A DNA stretch of 64,000 nucleotides from Longilinea sp035560795 (GCA_035560795.1 DATMYV010000038.1:45262-109261), one strand, 5' to 3'. Positions 8,938 through 18,800 are shown, counted from the first letter of the stretch. A program made the numbers and translations. Notes: generated by a model not told the origin, from the sequence alone.

Positions 8938-10047
8938 TTAACCGACAAACTGGCCGTTTTGATAGAACAATTCGCCGTCCACGCGAATCTCAGCCTGTTG
9001 GCGCAGGTCGCAAATCATATCCCAGTGGATCGCGCTGCGATTCAGTCCGCCTGTTTCGGGATAACTGGCGCCCAAGGCCATGTGAAATGTGCCACCGATT
9101 TTCTCATCATAAAGGATATTGCGGGTGAAACGGTCGATTTGGAAATTTGTACCGATTGCAAATTCGCCCAGGTAGCGCGAGCCAGTATCGCTATTCAACA
9201 TTTGCTCCAGGAATACCTGGTTCTTGGCTGCGCTGGCCTTGACCACCTTACCTTGTTCGAAGACCAGTTCTACCCCTTCCACCGACCGGCCGCCATAAAT
9301 GGCCGGGTAGGTAAAACGTACCCATCCGTTGACTGAATCCTCCACGGGACCGGTATAAATTTCGCCGTCCGGCAGATTGTGAATGCCGCAGGAATTCAGA
9401 AAGCGGCGGCCTTTGATGGATAGTGTCAGGTCAGCATTCGGACCATTGACAGTCACTTGTTCATGGCCTTGAATGCGGGAAATGATGGCTGCCTGTTGAC
9501 GCTCGATGCCCTGCCAGTGCGCCACCGGATCTGGCGTATCCTCGTCGGCATGGCATGCTCGAAAGACAAAATCCTGATATTCATGCCAGCCCATATCCGC
9601 TTCCATGGCATAAGCCTGTGTCGGGAATTGCGTGCTGATCCAGCGCAATTTTCCTTCTGCCGCGCGTTGAAAAACAGCCGCCTGAATTTGCGCCACGGCT
9701 TTTTGCCGCCGTTGCTGGCGGACGGGGTCGACGTGCGATAATAAACGGGTATTGGTCTCGGAGTAGATGCGAATGCGAACATCGAAAGTATCCGCCGCCA
9801 GTTTATGAAACACCGGGACAAAATCCAATTGATCATTGTCAGCCGCTTGAAAGAAGATTTCCTCCTGATCGGTGAGGCTCATCAGGATGTGCGGGTTTCC
9901 GCCCTGCTCTAAAACACGCCGATAGACCGCGCGCACCAGCGGCTCTGCCGCTGTGGTCGCTTCGATCATTACCCGCTCGCCTGGTCTTACCGCGGTGGAG
10001 TAATCCACCAGGATGCGTGCCATCTTTTCAACGCGAAGATCGCTCAT
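8938..10047 (-). CDS. M29-family metal-dependent aminopeptidase
   Basis: 369 residues from the ATG at 10047, which has GAGGG five bases upstream. It matches the AmpS/aminopeptidase T group (M29): the N-terminal segment with YSTAVRPGERVMIEATTAAEPLV and the C-terminal metal domain with ligands spread over VEDSVNGWVRF, FEIG-like GEFAIGTN, MALGASYPETGG and the AIHWDMICDLR segment. The family removes N-terminal residues from peptides in the cytoplasm using a two-metal centre. It stands alone and converges on rny. A TATAAT at 10076-10081 on the same strand is a fitting promoter element. Confidence 0.92.
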   Translation of the reverse strand: MSDLRVEKMARILVDYSTAVRPGERVMIEATTAAEPLVRAVYRRVLEQGGNPHILMSLTDQEEIFFQAADNDQLDFVPVFHKLAADTFDVRIRIYSETNTRLLSHVDPVRQQRRQKAVAQIQAAVFQRAAEGKLRWISTQFPTQAYAMEADMGWHEYQDFVFRACHADEDTPDPVAHWQGIERQQAAIISRIQGHEQVTVNGPNADLTLSIKGRRFLNSCGIHNLPDGEIYTGPVEDSVNGWVRFTYPAIYGGRSVEGVELVFEQGKVVKASAAKNQVFLEQMLNSDTGSRYLGEFAIGTNFQIDRFTRNILYDEKIGGTFHMALGASYPETGGLNRSAIHWDMICDLRQQAEIRVDGELFYQNGQFVG

Positions 10048-10075
10048 ATTAACCCTCAAGGGATGGATGTGGCCT

Positions 10076-10110
10076 ATTATAGTCCTCTTGACCCAGACCT
10101 GGCTTATAAT
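10076..10110. promoter_or_regulatory. Divergent -10 elements between aminopeptidase and oxidoreductase
   Basis: TATAAT is present on the minus strand at 10076-10081 and on the plus strand at 10105-10110, forming an imperfect inverted arrangement. Neither has a good -35 box at 17 bases. They sit in the only gap between the two divergent genes. Confidence 0.45.
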
Positions 10111-10169
10111 TTATCCAGATGGCGGTAACACGGTCCGCTTTCAACACTCGTATCAGGATAAATCAAAGC

Positions 10170-12356
10170 ATGAAACAATTGCTTCAAAATATGCGCGATG
10201 GTAAAACACAAGTCGTTGAGGTTCCAGTACCTCAGCCGGGGCGAGGCACAGTCCTCGTTCGGGTGGCAACCTCGCTGGTCTCGGCTGGAACGGAACGAAT
10301 GGTGGTTGAATTTGCCGGGAAGAGCCTGATCGGCAAAGCACAAAGCCGGCCCGACCTGGTTCGCCAGGTAGTGGACAAGGCCCGGCGGGAGGGTATCGTC
10401 ACAACGCTAGAATCTGCCTTCAACCGCCTGGATCAACCGATGGTCTTGGGTTATTCCACGGCCGGAACCGTAATCGCAGTCGGCGAAGGCATTTCCGATT
10501 TCCGCGTGAACGACCGGGTCGCCTGTGCAGGCGGCGGGCACGCAGTTCATGCTGAATACAATGTCATCCCAAAAAACCTTCTCACCCTGATTCCTGATAA
10601 CGTTGATTTCGAATCTGCTGCTTTCACGACCCTGGGAGCCATCGCTCTGCAAGGGTTTCGCCTGGCACAACCTCAATTGGGTGATCAAGTGGCTGTGATC
10701 GGTTTGGGATTGCTCGGTCTGTTAACCGTGGGCATTGCCAAAGCAGCCGGCTGCCGTGTGTTTGGCGTCGATCTTGATGCGAAGCGGGTGGCGTTGGCCA
10801 GCCAGATGTGCGCTGATGCAGCTGTATGCCGCCCGGAGGGTGAAGAAAGCGGCAGAGCATTCACGGATGGACATGGTTTTGATTCCGTTTTGATTTGCGC
10901 GGATACCAAATCCAACGACCCAATTGAGTTAGCAGGGACACTGGCACGCGACCGCGGCCAGGTGGTTGCGGTTGGTGCAGTTGGCCTGGATATTCCGCGC
11001 AAGCTCTATTATGAAAAAGAATTGCACCTGCAAATTTCGCGGTCTTACGGGCCGGGACGGTATGATTCAGCTTATGAAGAACAAGGGATTGACTATCCAT
11101 ATGGCTACGTGCGCTGGTCCGAAGGCCGAAACCTGGCTGCCTTTGTGGAGTTATTAGCGTCAGGCCGGTTGGACGTCCATCCGCTCATTAGCCACCGCTT
11201 TGAAATCGATCAAGCCGCAGAAGCCTACGAATTAATTACCGGAAAACAAACAGAGCCCTTCCTGGGTGTCCTGTTAACCTATCCACAGACAGCTCCAGCG
11301 CCTGCCAGCAAGGTTGAACTGCCTCACGCCCTTTCAGCCGCACAACCATTGAAGGGCGACCCTGGCCTTGGAATTCTGGGCGCAGGCAACTACGCCACTG
11401 CAGTTTTTCTTCCCAATGTCCAAAAGGTGGGAGGCGTACAAAAAATCAGTGTTGCCACGGCATCTGGCGTCAGCGCCAGGCACGCAGCCCAACGGTATGG
11501 TTTTCAGTTCGCCTCCAGCTCCGAAGATGAACTATTGAATGACCCGAATATTCAGGTGATTGCCATTCTCACGCGCCACCAGCACCATGCCCGTCAGGTG
11601 CTGGCCGCTCTGGATAAAGGCAAACATGTTTTTTGTGAAAAACCGCTTGCCATTTCACCTGCTGAACTGGATGAGATCGAGACCGTGCTGGCCGGTTTGA
11701 ACGATCAATCGCCGCGCTTGACGGTTGGATTCAATCGCCGGTTTGCGCCATTCAGCCGCGAATTGCAGCATTTCCTGCAAAACCGCAGCGAACCCATGGC
11801 TGTTCATTACCGTGTAAATGCCGGCTTTTTACCCGCTTCACACTGGCTGCACGACCCGCAGCAGGGCGGCGGACGCATTATCGGTGAGGGCTGCCATTTC
11901 ATCGATTACCTCACCTGGCTGGTCGGGCAGTCGCCAGTAACCGTGCAGGCAGCGGGTCTGCCGGATGGCGGCCGATATCATGAAGACAACGTCCAAGTGA
12001 CATTCACCTTTCCGGATGGATCACTCGGTACGCTTACCTATCTGGCTAACGGCGATAAAGCCTTCACCAAAGAGCGCATTGAAGTTTTCAGCAGCGGCCG
12101 CGTGGCCGTTTTGGATGATTTCCGTACCCTTACGCTGGTTCATGATGGGCACCGCACATTGATGCAATCGCGCCTCAGCCAGGACAAAGGTCACCGGGCC
12201 TGTTGGGAAAGTTTTCTTACAACAGTACGTAGCATGAAAGCACCGCCGATACCCTACAGCGATCTCATCGCCGTGACGCGTGCTTCCTTTGCTGCTGTCG
12301 AGGCTTTGCGAACGGGCAACACACAAACCTTATTGGCGCGTAACCCAGGAGAGTGA
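10170..12356 (+). CDS. Bi-domain oxidoreductase (zinc-type alcohol dehydrogenase plus Gfo/Idh/MocA)
   Basis: 728 residues from the ATG at 10170, where family members normally begin (MKQLLQNMRDGKT); an in-frame ATG at 10119 would add 17 atypical residues. The N-terminal 380 residues are a medium-chain dehydrogenase-like module with GYSTAGTVIAVGEG and the Rossmann motif VIGLGLLGLLTV. The remainder is a Gfo/Idh/MocA oxidoreductase with LGAGNYATAVFLP, the CEKPLAIS motif with catalytic-type Lys, and EGCHFIDYLTWL. Such fusions occur in polysaccharide clusters, where they probably act on nucleotide sugars. Here the gene leads a run with a hydrolase, a heparinase-like protein and a glycosyltransferase. 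Confidence 0.9.
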   Translation: MKQLLQNMRDGKTQVVEVPVPQPGRGTVLVRVATSLVSAGTERMVVEFAGKSLIGKAQSRPDLVRQVVDKARREGIVTTLESAFNRLDQPMVLGYSTAGTVIAVGEGISDFRVNDRVACAGGGHAVHAEYNVIPKNLLTLIPDNVDFESAAFTTLGAIALQGFRLAQPQLGDQVAVIGLGLLGLLTVGIAKAAGCRVFGVDLDAKRVALASQMCADAAVCRPEGEESGRAFTDGHGFDSVLICADTKSNDPIELAGTLARDRGQVVAVGAVGLDIPRKLYYEKELHLQISRSYGPGRYDSAYEEQGIDYPYGYVRWSEGRNLAAFVELLASGRLDVHPLISHRFEIDQAAEAYELITGKQTEPFLGVLLTYPQTAPAPASKVELPHALSAAQPLKGDPGLGILGAGNYATAVFLPNVQKVGGVQKISVATASGVSARHAAQRYGFQFASSSEDELLNDPNIQVIAILTRHQHHARQVLAALDKGKHVFCEKPLAISPAELDEIETVLAGLNDQSPRLTVGFNRRFAPFSRELQHFLQNRSEPMAVHYRVNAGFLPASHWLHDPQQGGGRIIGEGCHFIDYLTWLVGQSPVTVQAAGLPDGGRYHEDNVQVTFTFPDGSLGTLTYLANGDKAFTKERIEVFSSGRVAVLDDFRTLTLVHDGHRTLMQSRLSQDKGHRACWESFLTTVRSMKAPPIPYSDLIAVTRASFAAVEALRTGNTQTLLARNPGE

Positions 12357-12359
12357 GCA

Positions 12360-13028
12360 GTGAACCAACCTTCACAGCTATCCATAGCCAGTGTAAACAG
12401 CCGGCCGTTGTCCAACTTATTCTTTCCTGCTGATCATTCAAAGCATTGGTTGGCGCTAGTTCTTCCCGGCCTGGGTTACACTGCTGATATGCCCCTGCTT
12501 TACTACAGCAAAATGCTCCTCGTAAACCGCGGGGTGGATGTGCTGCAGCTGATGCCAGCAACCCGATCGGAGGAGTTTCAAGCGCTGGATGCAGAAAGCC
12601 GGATCAATTGGCTGCGAAGCGAAATGCTGGCGGGTCTGGATGCCGGATTGGCGCAAAACAGCTATGCCGGAATCGTGCTGGTCGGCAAATCGATCGGATC
12701 CATCAGTGTTGCTGCAGTACTATCAACAGCGGAATCCCGCCTGCCGACTTGCGTTGCGTGGCTCACCCCGCTTTTCCGCGAAAGGATTGTGATGGAAGCA
12801 GCCCTTTCCTGCAAAGGGCCTTCTTTCCTCCTGTGCGGCGGTGCTGACAGCACCTTTGAACCGGATAAATTGGAACTGATCCTGAAATCCAATCAAAGGG
12901 CTGTTGCCCTGGTCATAAACGGAGCTGATCACAGTCTTGAAATTGACGGTGAAGAAGAAAGAACGTTCCAGGCATTACAGCAAGGCATGCAGGCCCTCGG
13001 ATCCTTCCTGGACAACGCAATACAATAA
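12360..13028 (+). CDS. Alpha/beta-hydrolase family protein
   Basis: 222 residues starting with GTG at 12360, three bases after the preceding stop and with GGAG upstream. The fold is suggested by LALVLPGLGYTADMP (oxyanion region), the nucleophile elbow GKSIGS with Ser111, and a late ADHSLE with the probable catalytic His. The layout resembles the small dienelactone-hydrolase-like group. No signal peptide is visible, so it is probably cytoplasmic. Its place inside the polysaccharide cluster suggests an esterase or deacylase role there, but that is inference from position only. Confidence 0.75.
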   Translation: MNQPSQLSIASVNSRPLSNLFFPADHSKHWLALVLPGLGYTADMPLLYYSKMLLVNRGVDVLQLMPATRSEEFQALDAESRINWLRSEMLAGLDAGLAQNSYAGIVLVGKSIGSISVAAVLSTAESRLPTCVAWLTPLFRERIVMEAALSCKGPSFLLCGGADSTFEPDKLELILKSNQRAVALVINGADHSLEIDGEEERTFQALQQGMQALGSFLDNAIQ

Positions 13029-13051
13029 CCCAGACAATCATTGAAAACCTG

Positions 13052-14992
13052 ATGAGCAAAAAAACTGGCTGGCAAAACCAGGTAAAGTCATTTTTTCAAC
13101 TCGGGTTGGAACACTCCAGCCTGTATGGTTTGTATCAATTCGGATTGAAATCCGGACAAATCACCCGCCAGACCCCCATTCACGCCATCCAACCGGAAGA
13201 CGGCATTCCTTTAACCTTCCCCTGGCAAATTCCTGACCGGCAAGCTTTGTCAAAAGTCATTGGGGAAAATGAAAAGGAATTGCGAATCGAGGCGGAGGAA
13301 ATTCTTCGCGGTCAGTTTCGCTGCTTCGGCGGGCCGCTAAAACCCATACTACTGCGGCCTGCGGCGATTCCGCCGGAGCATTGGACCATTGCCACCATCG
13401 AATCGCTTCAACAGGATATCAAATGGTTCTGGGAACCAGCGCGCTTCGGTTGGGTATTTCTCCTGGCGCGGGCTTACACGTGTTTTGACAATGAGAAATA
13501 CGCTCAGTTCTTCTGGGAGAAGCTGGAAGAGTTTATTGCCTTTAACCCGGCTAATGGCGGACCAAATTGGGCCTCAGCCCAGGAAGTAGCCATCCGGTTG
13601 ATGGCTGTGGCCTTTGCGGCTGGCGTCTTTCGAGAATCACCCCACTCCACGCCGCTACGGATGGAACTATTGCGCGGTTTTGTCCGCGCGCACGCTGACC
13701 GCATACCGGCGACGCTTAATTATTCGCGTGCCCAAAACAATAACCATCTGCTCACCGAAGCAGCCGGGCTATGGACAGCTTCCATTCTGTTGCATGGGGA
13801 TCCAGCTGCGCGACGATGGATTGCACTTGGACAGGCTAACTTTAACCGCGGTATCCTCAAACAGGTGGCGTTGGATGGAAGTTATGCGCAATATTCCAAT
13901 AATTATCACCGCGTGCTGCTGCGTTGCGCATTATGGATCTACGGGCTGTATCAAGGGAGACAAACAGCGCAACAGATATTTACAGTGCCGACGCTCACAC
14001 GGCTGAGGGCGGCAGTTCGTTACCTGCTGGTTCAAACCGATTTGAACAACGGAGCAGTTCCCAACTACGGGCACAACGATGGCGCCAACATTCTTCCGCT
14101 GTCTGTGGCAGACTATGGAGATTATCGTCCGACCCTTCAGGCTGCAGGACGTATTTTCCTAGACATGGATCCATATCCGGCGGGTCCCTGGGATGAAACC
14201 TGTTTGTGGCTTGGTTACCAGCCGCCGTCCCGGGATTTGGCTATTCCCAAAATACACGATTCGCCTGCTGTGTTAAAGCTCGCAAACCCGGATTCATGGG
14301 CAGTTTTACGGGCGACTACTTTTCATTCCCGCCCGGCGCATGCCGACCAATTGCATGTGGATTTATGGTATCAAGGCAAAGCCTTGGCCCTGGACGCGGG
14401 TACATACGCATACAATGAACCGGCTCCCTGGGAAAATGCCCTGGCCAGTGTTGCCGTTCACAACACAGTTCAGGTCGATGATATCGAACCAATGACGCGG
14501 GCGGGGCGGTTTTTGTGGTTGGATTGGGACCAGGCTGAATTGCTAAAGCGGGATGCTGCCGGCGGTGAAATTGCGGCCAGGCGTAACGGTTACCGCCGCA
14601 TAGGCGTTGGACATGAAAGGCGTTTGTCCAATCCTTCCGGAAAAGAATGGCAGATACTGGATAAAATGACTGCCAGCAACCACAAATTTCGCCTTCATAT
14701 TATCCGTTTACACTGGCTGATAACTGATTTGCCCTGGTCCCTGGATGGGAATGCCCTGGAACTCCGCTATCCGGCGGCCGGCCTTATTCGCCTGACAATC
14801 AATTGCCCAACAACTGGAATTCTGACATTGGACCGGGCCGGCGAACGCCTCTACGGCTCCGGCGCTTCTCCAGCGATTTCAGGCTGGGTTTCACCCACCT
14901 ATGGTGTCCGGCTACCAGCTTTGTCGTTGTCCGTCACCTGGCAAAGCGCTTTGCCGCTTGAAATTACCTCCCGCTGGCAATTGCCTGGCTGA
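13052..14992 (+). CDS. Heparinase II/III-like protein
   Basis: 646 residues. The middle part (about 100-370) is an alpha-helical toroid like that of alginate and heparin lyases, with NYSRAQNNNHLLTEAAGLW, and the C-terminal part is the beta-sandwich of the heparinase II/III family, with SRPAHADQLHVDLWYQG and a His-containing VAVHNTVQVDD. These enzymes cleave uronic-acid polysaccharides by elimination. There is no obvious signal peptide. In bacterial surface polysaccharide clusters such proteins often sit beside a bi-domain oxidoreductase and a GT4 enzyme, as here, and may edit or modify the polymer during assembly. Family assignment is firm; the polymer is unknown. Confidence 0.88.
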   Translation: MSKKTGWQNQVKSFFQLGLEHSSLYGLYQFGLKSGQITRQTPIHAIQPEDGIPLTFPWQIPDRQALSKVIGENEKELRIEAEEILRGQFRCFGGPLKPILLRPAAIPPEHWTIATIESLQQDIKWFWEPARFGWVFLLARAYTCFDNEKYAQFFWEKLEEFIAFNPANGGPNWASAQEVAIRLMAVAFAAGVFRESPHSTPLRMELLRGFVRAHADRIPATLNYSRAQNNNHLLTEAAGLWTASILLHGDPAARRWIALGQANFNRGILKQVALDGSYAQYSNNYHRVLLRCALWIYGLYQGRQTAQQIFTVPTLTRLRAAVRYLLVQTDLNNGAVPNYGHNDGANILPLSVADYGDYRPTLQAAGRIFLDMDPYPAGPWDETCLWLGYQPPSRDLAIPKIHDSPAVLKLANPDSWAVLRATTFHSRPAHADQLHVDLWYQGKALALDAGTYAYNEPAPWENALASVAVHNTVQVDDIEPMTRAGRFLWLDWDQAELLKRDAAGGEIAARRNGYRRIGVGHERRLSNPSGKEWQILDKMTASNHKFRLHIIRLHWLITDLPWSLDGNALELRYPAAGLIRLTINCPTTGILTLDRAGERLYGSGASPAISGWVSPTYGVRLPALSLSVTWQSALPLEITSRWQLPG

Positions 14993-15021
14993 GCATACCG
15001 GGTTTTCAGTATCTTTTAAGA

Positions 15022-15034
15022 TAAAATGTTAATA
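15022..15034 (+). promoter_or_regulatory. -10 element immediately before the GT4 gene (leaderless start)
   Basis: TAAAAT at 15022-15027 is followed six bases later by the ATG at 15034, and no Shine-Dalgarno sequence is visible. A transcript started here would have almost no leader. The -35 region is poor. Confidence 0.35.
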
Positions 15035-16260
15035 TGCATATTCTGCTGATCCATCAAGCCTTTGCTGCGCTGGATGAAGCTGGCGGCACTCGCCATATAG
15101 AAATGGCACGCTTGCTGGTGCAAAAAGGCCATCAGGTTACCATCATTTCCAGCCCGATAAGTTACTTGACTGGAAAAACGCGATTGGACCGAATCCGTTG
15201 GGTGGATAAAGATCATCCAGAGCCAGGCATCACAATTCTGCGAACGTACACCTACCCCGCCTTGCACCGCAGCTTCTTCCACCGGGTGCTGAGCTTTCTG
15301 AGTTTTATGGTGTCTTCCTTTGTCGTCGGTCTTGGCGTTGCCAATGTGAGCCTGGTGTGGGGTACATCACCCCCCATTTTTCAGGGATTAACCGCCTGGA
15401 TGCTGGCCCGCCTGAAACGGAAACCATTTTTATTTGAAGTACGCGATCTCTGGCCTGCTTTTGCAATCGGGATGGGCGTGCTGCGAAACCCGATTCTGAT
15501 TCGTTTATCGCAAGGGCTGGAACGTTTCCTATACCGGCACGCAGACCGGGTCATGGTCAATTCGCCCGGTTTTATCGACCATGTCACCGCTCGCGGTGCA
15601 CGGTGGGTTGAATTAATCCCTAACGGGGCTGATCCTGCCATGTTCGATCCGCAGGGCCGGGGCGATCAATTCCGAAAAGAGCACAATCTGAATAACCATT
15701 TTGTGGCCATGTATGCGGGCGCTCATGGACTTTCCAATGACCTGGGGGTGGTGTTGGACGCTGCAGAGGAATTAATAGACCAGCAAGCAATCAAATTTGT
15801 GCTGGTAGGCGATGGGAAAGAAAAGAAACCATTGCAGGCTCAAGCTGCAGCCCGGCATTTGGAGAACCTCGTGTTTGTACCACCCGTGCCCAAAAGCCGC
15901 ATGGCTGAGGTGCTGGCAGCTTCGGATGCTTGCATTGCAATTTTGAAACCGCTTGATTTATACAAAACCACCTATCCCAATAAGGTCTTTGACTATATGG
16001 CCGCCAGCCGGCCGGTGGTGTTGGCAATTGATGGCGTGATCCGTGATGTTGTTGAAGAAGCTGGCGCCGGAATTGTCGTCCCGCCAGGCGATGCTCACGC
16101 CTTGGCAAAGGCAGTCAGAGACCTGGCTGCAGACCGCAAGCGCAGTTCCGAAATCGGTGAGGCAGGTCGGCGTTGTATCGAGGATAAATTCAATCGCAAT
16201 GCCATGGCCGGAAAACTTGTTTTACTGCTCGAGGAAATGGGGAGGATACATGGCGGATAA
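15034..16260 (+). CDS. Glycosyltransferase family 4
   Basis: 408 residues with the GT-B fold. The N-terminal domain has HILLIHQAF and GGTRHIEMARLLVQKGH; the donor-binding C-terminal domain has the GAHGLSNDLGVVLDAA segment and the TTYPNKVFDYMAASRPVV motif typical of the WbuB/WcaI-like GT4 group. It should transfer a sugar from a nucleotide donor to a growing surface polysaccharide at the membrane. It closes the cluster that starts with the bi-domain oxidoreductase. Its last 11 bases overlap the start of phoB, an unusual link between polysaccharide and phosphate-response genes. Confidence 0.9.
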   Translation: MHILLIHQAFAALDEAGGTRHIEMARLLVQKGHQVTIISSPISYLTGKTRLDRIRWVDKDHPEPGITILRTYTYPALHRSFFHRVLSFLSFMVSSFVVGLGVANVSLVWGTSPPIFQGLTAWMLARLKRKPFLFEVRDLWPAFAIGMGVLRNPILIRLSQGLERFLYRHADRVMVNSPGFIDHVTARGARWVELIPNGADPAMFDPQGRGDQFRKEHNLNNHFVAMYAGAHGLSNDLGVVLDAAEELIDQQAIKFVLVGDGKEKKPLQAQAAARHLENLVFVPPVPKSRMAEVLAASDACIAILKPLDLYKTTYPNKVFDYMAASRPVVLAIDGVIRDVVEEAGAGIVVPPGDAHALAKAVRDLAADRKRSSEIGEAGRRCIEDKFNRNAMAGKLVLLLEEMGRIHGG

Positions 16261-16969
16261 AATTCTGGTTGTGGATGATGAAATTTCTCTGCTTGAGACG
16301 CTGGAATACAACCTCAGGAAACAGGGTTATGAAGTGGAAACGGCCAGCGATGGGCCAAATGCGCTTTCCCTCGCGCGCAGCATTCGTCCAGATCTAATCG
16401 TTTTGGATTTGATGCTGCCCGGCATGGATGGGTTCGAGGTTTGCCGCGAAATTCGTAAAGACATGTCCATGCCTGTGTTGATGCTTACAGCACGCGATGA
16501 TGAGATCGACCGGGTTGTGGGTTTGGAGGTCGGGGCGGATGACTATTTAACCAAACCCTTTAGCATGCGTGAACTGATGGCAAGGGTTAAAGCGCTTCTT
16601 CGCCGGGTTCGAATCATCCGCGAGGAATTCACTGCCTCTTCTCAAACGGCAGAAACGCCATCTCCCGCCACAATGCTGCAATTTGGACCGCTAGCCATCA
16701 ACCTGTCAAAGCACGAAGTGCGCCTCAATGATCTACCGCTCGCGCTCAAACCCAAAGAATATGAATTATTGGTCTATCTTGCCCAACATAAGGGCATTGT
16801 TCTTTCTCGTGATCACATCCTTGAAAATGTCTGGGGCTGGAATTTTACTGGTGACAGCCGTACAGTGGATGTGCATATTCGATGGTTGCGGGAAAAAATT
16901 GAAGAAAATCCATCCAACCCGGTACGGCTCATCACCGTGCGGGGAGTTGGTTATCGGTTCGAGGGGTAG
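16250..16969 (+). CDS. phoB: Phosphate-response regulator PhoB-like (OmpR family)
   Basis: 239 residues from the ATG at 16250 with GGGAGG upstream. The receiver domain shows Asp9/Asp10, the phosphorylated Asp53 in VLDLMLPG and Lys102 in LTKPF; the C-terminal winged helix is of the OmpR/PhoB type, with LKPKEYELLVYLA, SRTVDVHIRWLREK and RGVGYRF. It is immediately followed by a PhoR-like kinase and the pstSCAB-phoU genes, which fixes its role as the phosphate-starvation activator. The gene starts inside the end of the GT4 gene, so some of its expression may come from the polysaccharide transcript. Confidence 0.93.
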   Translation: MADKILVVDDEISLLETLEYNLRKQGYEVETASDGPNALSLARSIRPDLIVLDLMLPGMDGFEVCREIRKDMSMPVLMLTARDDEIDRVVGLEVGADDYLTKPFSMRELMARVKALLRRVRIIREEFTASSQTAETPSPATMLQFGPLAINLSKHEVRLNDLPLALKPKEYELLVYLAQHKGIVLSRDHILENVWGWNFTGDSRTVDVHIRWLREKIEENPSNPVRLITVRGVGYRFEG

Positions 16970-16971
16970 CC

Positions 16972-18726
16972 ATGCGCGATTCATTTGTATATCGGATTGC
17001 CGTACCATATTTGATCCTGGTCATCGTAATTCTGGCCGCACTGGGAGGATTCCTCTCAGATTTCATGGAAAACACATACATTGACCAGCTCACTGCCAAC
17101 CAACTGGCGTCCACCCGGCTTTACGCCAATCAGCTCGCACCAATTCTATCCCGCGGCGACCCTTTTCCTGGTCTTTCTGACCTGAATTCGCAAACCTCGG
17201 TACTATTGGGATCGCGCCTGACCGTGATAAAGCCGGATGGAACCGTCATTGCGGATTCTGAACGAGATCCCTCGATTCTTGAAAATCACCTTAACCGTCC
17301 TGAGATACAAGGGGCATTGTCCGATCAGGAAACTAGCCGGATTCGTTACAGCGACACTTTGCACTCCCGCGAACTATATACAGCTACGCCAATTCACCAA
17401 GACGGAAAAGTAATTGGTGTTGCCCGCATGGCAGTCTCCCTCTCTTCCATCGAAAACCGTACCAACGCATTTCGAAGGATCATTTTTGCGACTGCTGGGG
17501 TAACCGCCTTGCTGGTGGTATTGCTTGCATTCGGTATCACCTATCAGACCATTCAACCACTGCGCTCATTGACCGAGGCAGTGACTCGTCTGGAATCTGG
17601 AAAGTATGTTGAATCGATCCCGGGACGACGCCTTGACGAAATCGGCCGCCTTTCAAACGCGTTCAACCGCATGGGCAGTCAAATCAGCGCCCAAATAAAA
17701 GAATTAAGTACAGAACGCAGTAAATTGTCGGCGGTCTTATCAACCATGACGGATGCCATCCTGATCATTGATTCGGACGGACTGGTTGAATTGATTAACC
17801 CGGCAGCCGAACGCATATTCGGAATAAGCGCCAGTGAATCACTTGGAAAATCACTTGCAGAGGTAATTCGACACCACGTGGTGGTCGAATTGTGGCAAAA
17901 AACCCGTGCGACTGGCGAGCAGCAAATGGTGGCACTGGAAACTCCCAACCGTTTGGTTTTGCAGGCCATCACCACGCCGCTTGAAAACGACGATGCCGAC
18001 CGGACCTTATTGGTTCTGCAGGACTACACCCGCATGCGCCGGCTTGAAACGGTGCGCCGCGATTTTATCAGTAACGTTTCGCATGAATTACGCACGCCGC
18101 TGGCTTCGTTAAAGGCGCTCACCGAAACCGTCCAGGAGAGTGCACTCGACGACCCGCCTGCGGCGAAGCGATTTCTGGGCCGCATGTCCGTGGAAATCGA
18201 CAATTTAGCTCAATTGGTACAGGAATTATTGGAACTGTCCAAAATTGAATCCGGCCGGGTTCCATTGGAACGTGCCTTAATCTCGCCCAGGGAATTGATA
18301 CAACCCGCGGCGGAGAGAATGCGCATCCAGGCCGAGCGCTCCGGGCTGACCCTTAGCGTGGATTGTCCAGAGGATCTTCCCCAGGTAAACGTTGATGCCG
18401 GCCGGATGGAACAGGTGCTGGTCAACCTGATCCACAATGCCATTAAATTCACCAAACCGGGCGGTTCCATCCAAATTCGCGGCTGGCTACAAGAAAACGA
18501 TGTGATTTTTGCCATTTCGGACACAGGCGTTGGCATTGCCGAAGAAGACTTGCAACGCATTTTTGAGCGCTTTTATAAAGCTGATCGTGCCAGATCTGGG
18601 GGAGGTACCGGCCTCGGGCTTTCGATTGCCCGGCACCTGGTGGAATCACACGGTGGCCGCATCTGGGCCGAATCTGAACCGGGCAAAGGCAGTACGTTCT
18701 ACATTTCCATTCCAATTTCCCAATAA
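16972..18726 (+). CDS. phoR: Phosphate sensor histidine kinase PhoR-like
   Basis: 584 residues beginning two bases after phoB. Order of parts: membrane helix about 9-28, an extracytoplasmic sensor of roughly 140 residues, membrane helix about 169-189, HAMP linker, a PAS domain (about 252-355), a HisKA dimerisation domain with the phospho-acceptor His371 in FISNVSHELRTP, and a HATPase domain with DTGVGIAEEDL and GGTGLGLSIARHL. It would phosphorylate and dephosphorylate PhoB according to phosphate status, probably through contact with PstB and PhoU. A strong terminator follows, so phoBR is a separate unit from pst. Confidence 0.92.
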   Translation: MRDSFVYRIAVPYLILVIVILAALGGFLSDFMENTYIDQLTANQLASTRLYANQLAPILSRGDPFPGLSDLNSQTSVLLGSRLTVIKPDGTVIADSERDPSILENHLNRPEIQGALSDQETSRIRYSDTLHSRELYTATPIHQDGKVIGVARMAVSLSSIENRTNAFRRIIFATAGVTALLVVLLAFGITYQTIQPLRSLTEAVTRLESGKYVESIPGRRLDEIGRLSNAFNRMGSQISAQIKELSTERSKLSAVLSTMTDAILIIDSDGLVELINPAAERIFGISASESLGKSLAEVIRHHVVVELWQKTRATGEQQMVALETPNRLVLQAITTPLENDDADRTLLVLQDYTRMRRLETVRRDFISNVSHELRTPLASLKALTETVQESALDDPPAAKRFLGRMSVEIDNLAQLVQELLELSKIESGRVPLERALISPRELIQPAAERMRIQAERSGLTLSVDCPEDLPQVNVDAGRMEQVLVNLIHNAIKFTKPGGSIQIRGWLQENDVIFAISDTGVGIAEEDLQRIFERFYKADRARSGGGTGLGLSIARHLVESHGGRIWAESEPGKGSTFYISIPISQ

Positions 18727-18743
18727 TCAGTCTTTTCTTACCT

Positions 18744-18781
18744 AAGAGCATGAAACCTTTCAGTTTCATGCTCTTTTTTTA
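18744..18781 (+). terminator. Terminator after phoR
   Basis: A perfect 13-base stem, AAGAGCATGAAAC with GTTTCATGCTCTT, with a CTTTCA loop and a run of seven to eight T. Confidence 0.95.
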
Positions 18782-18800
18782 TCAATCAAATATTATCTTG

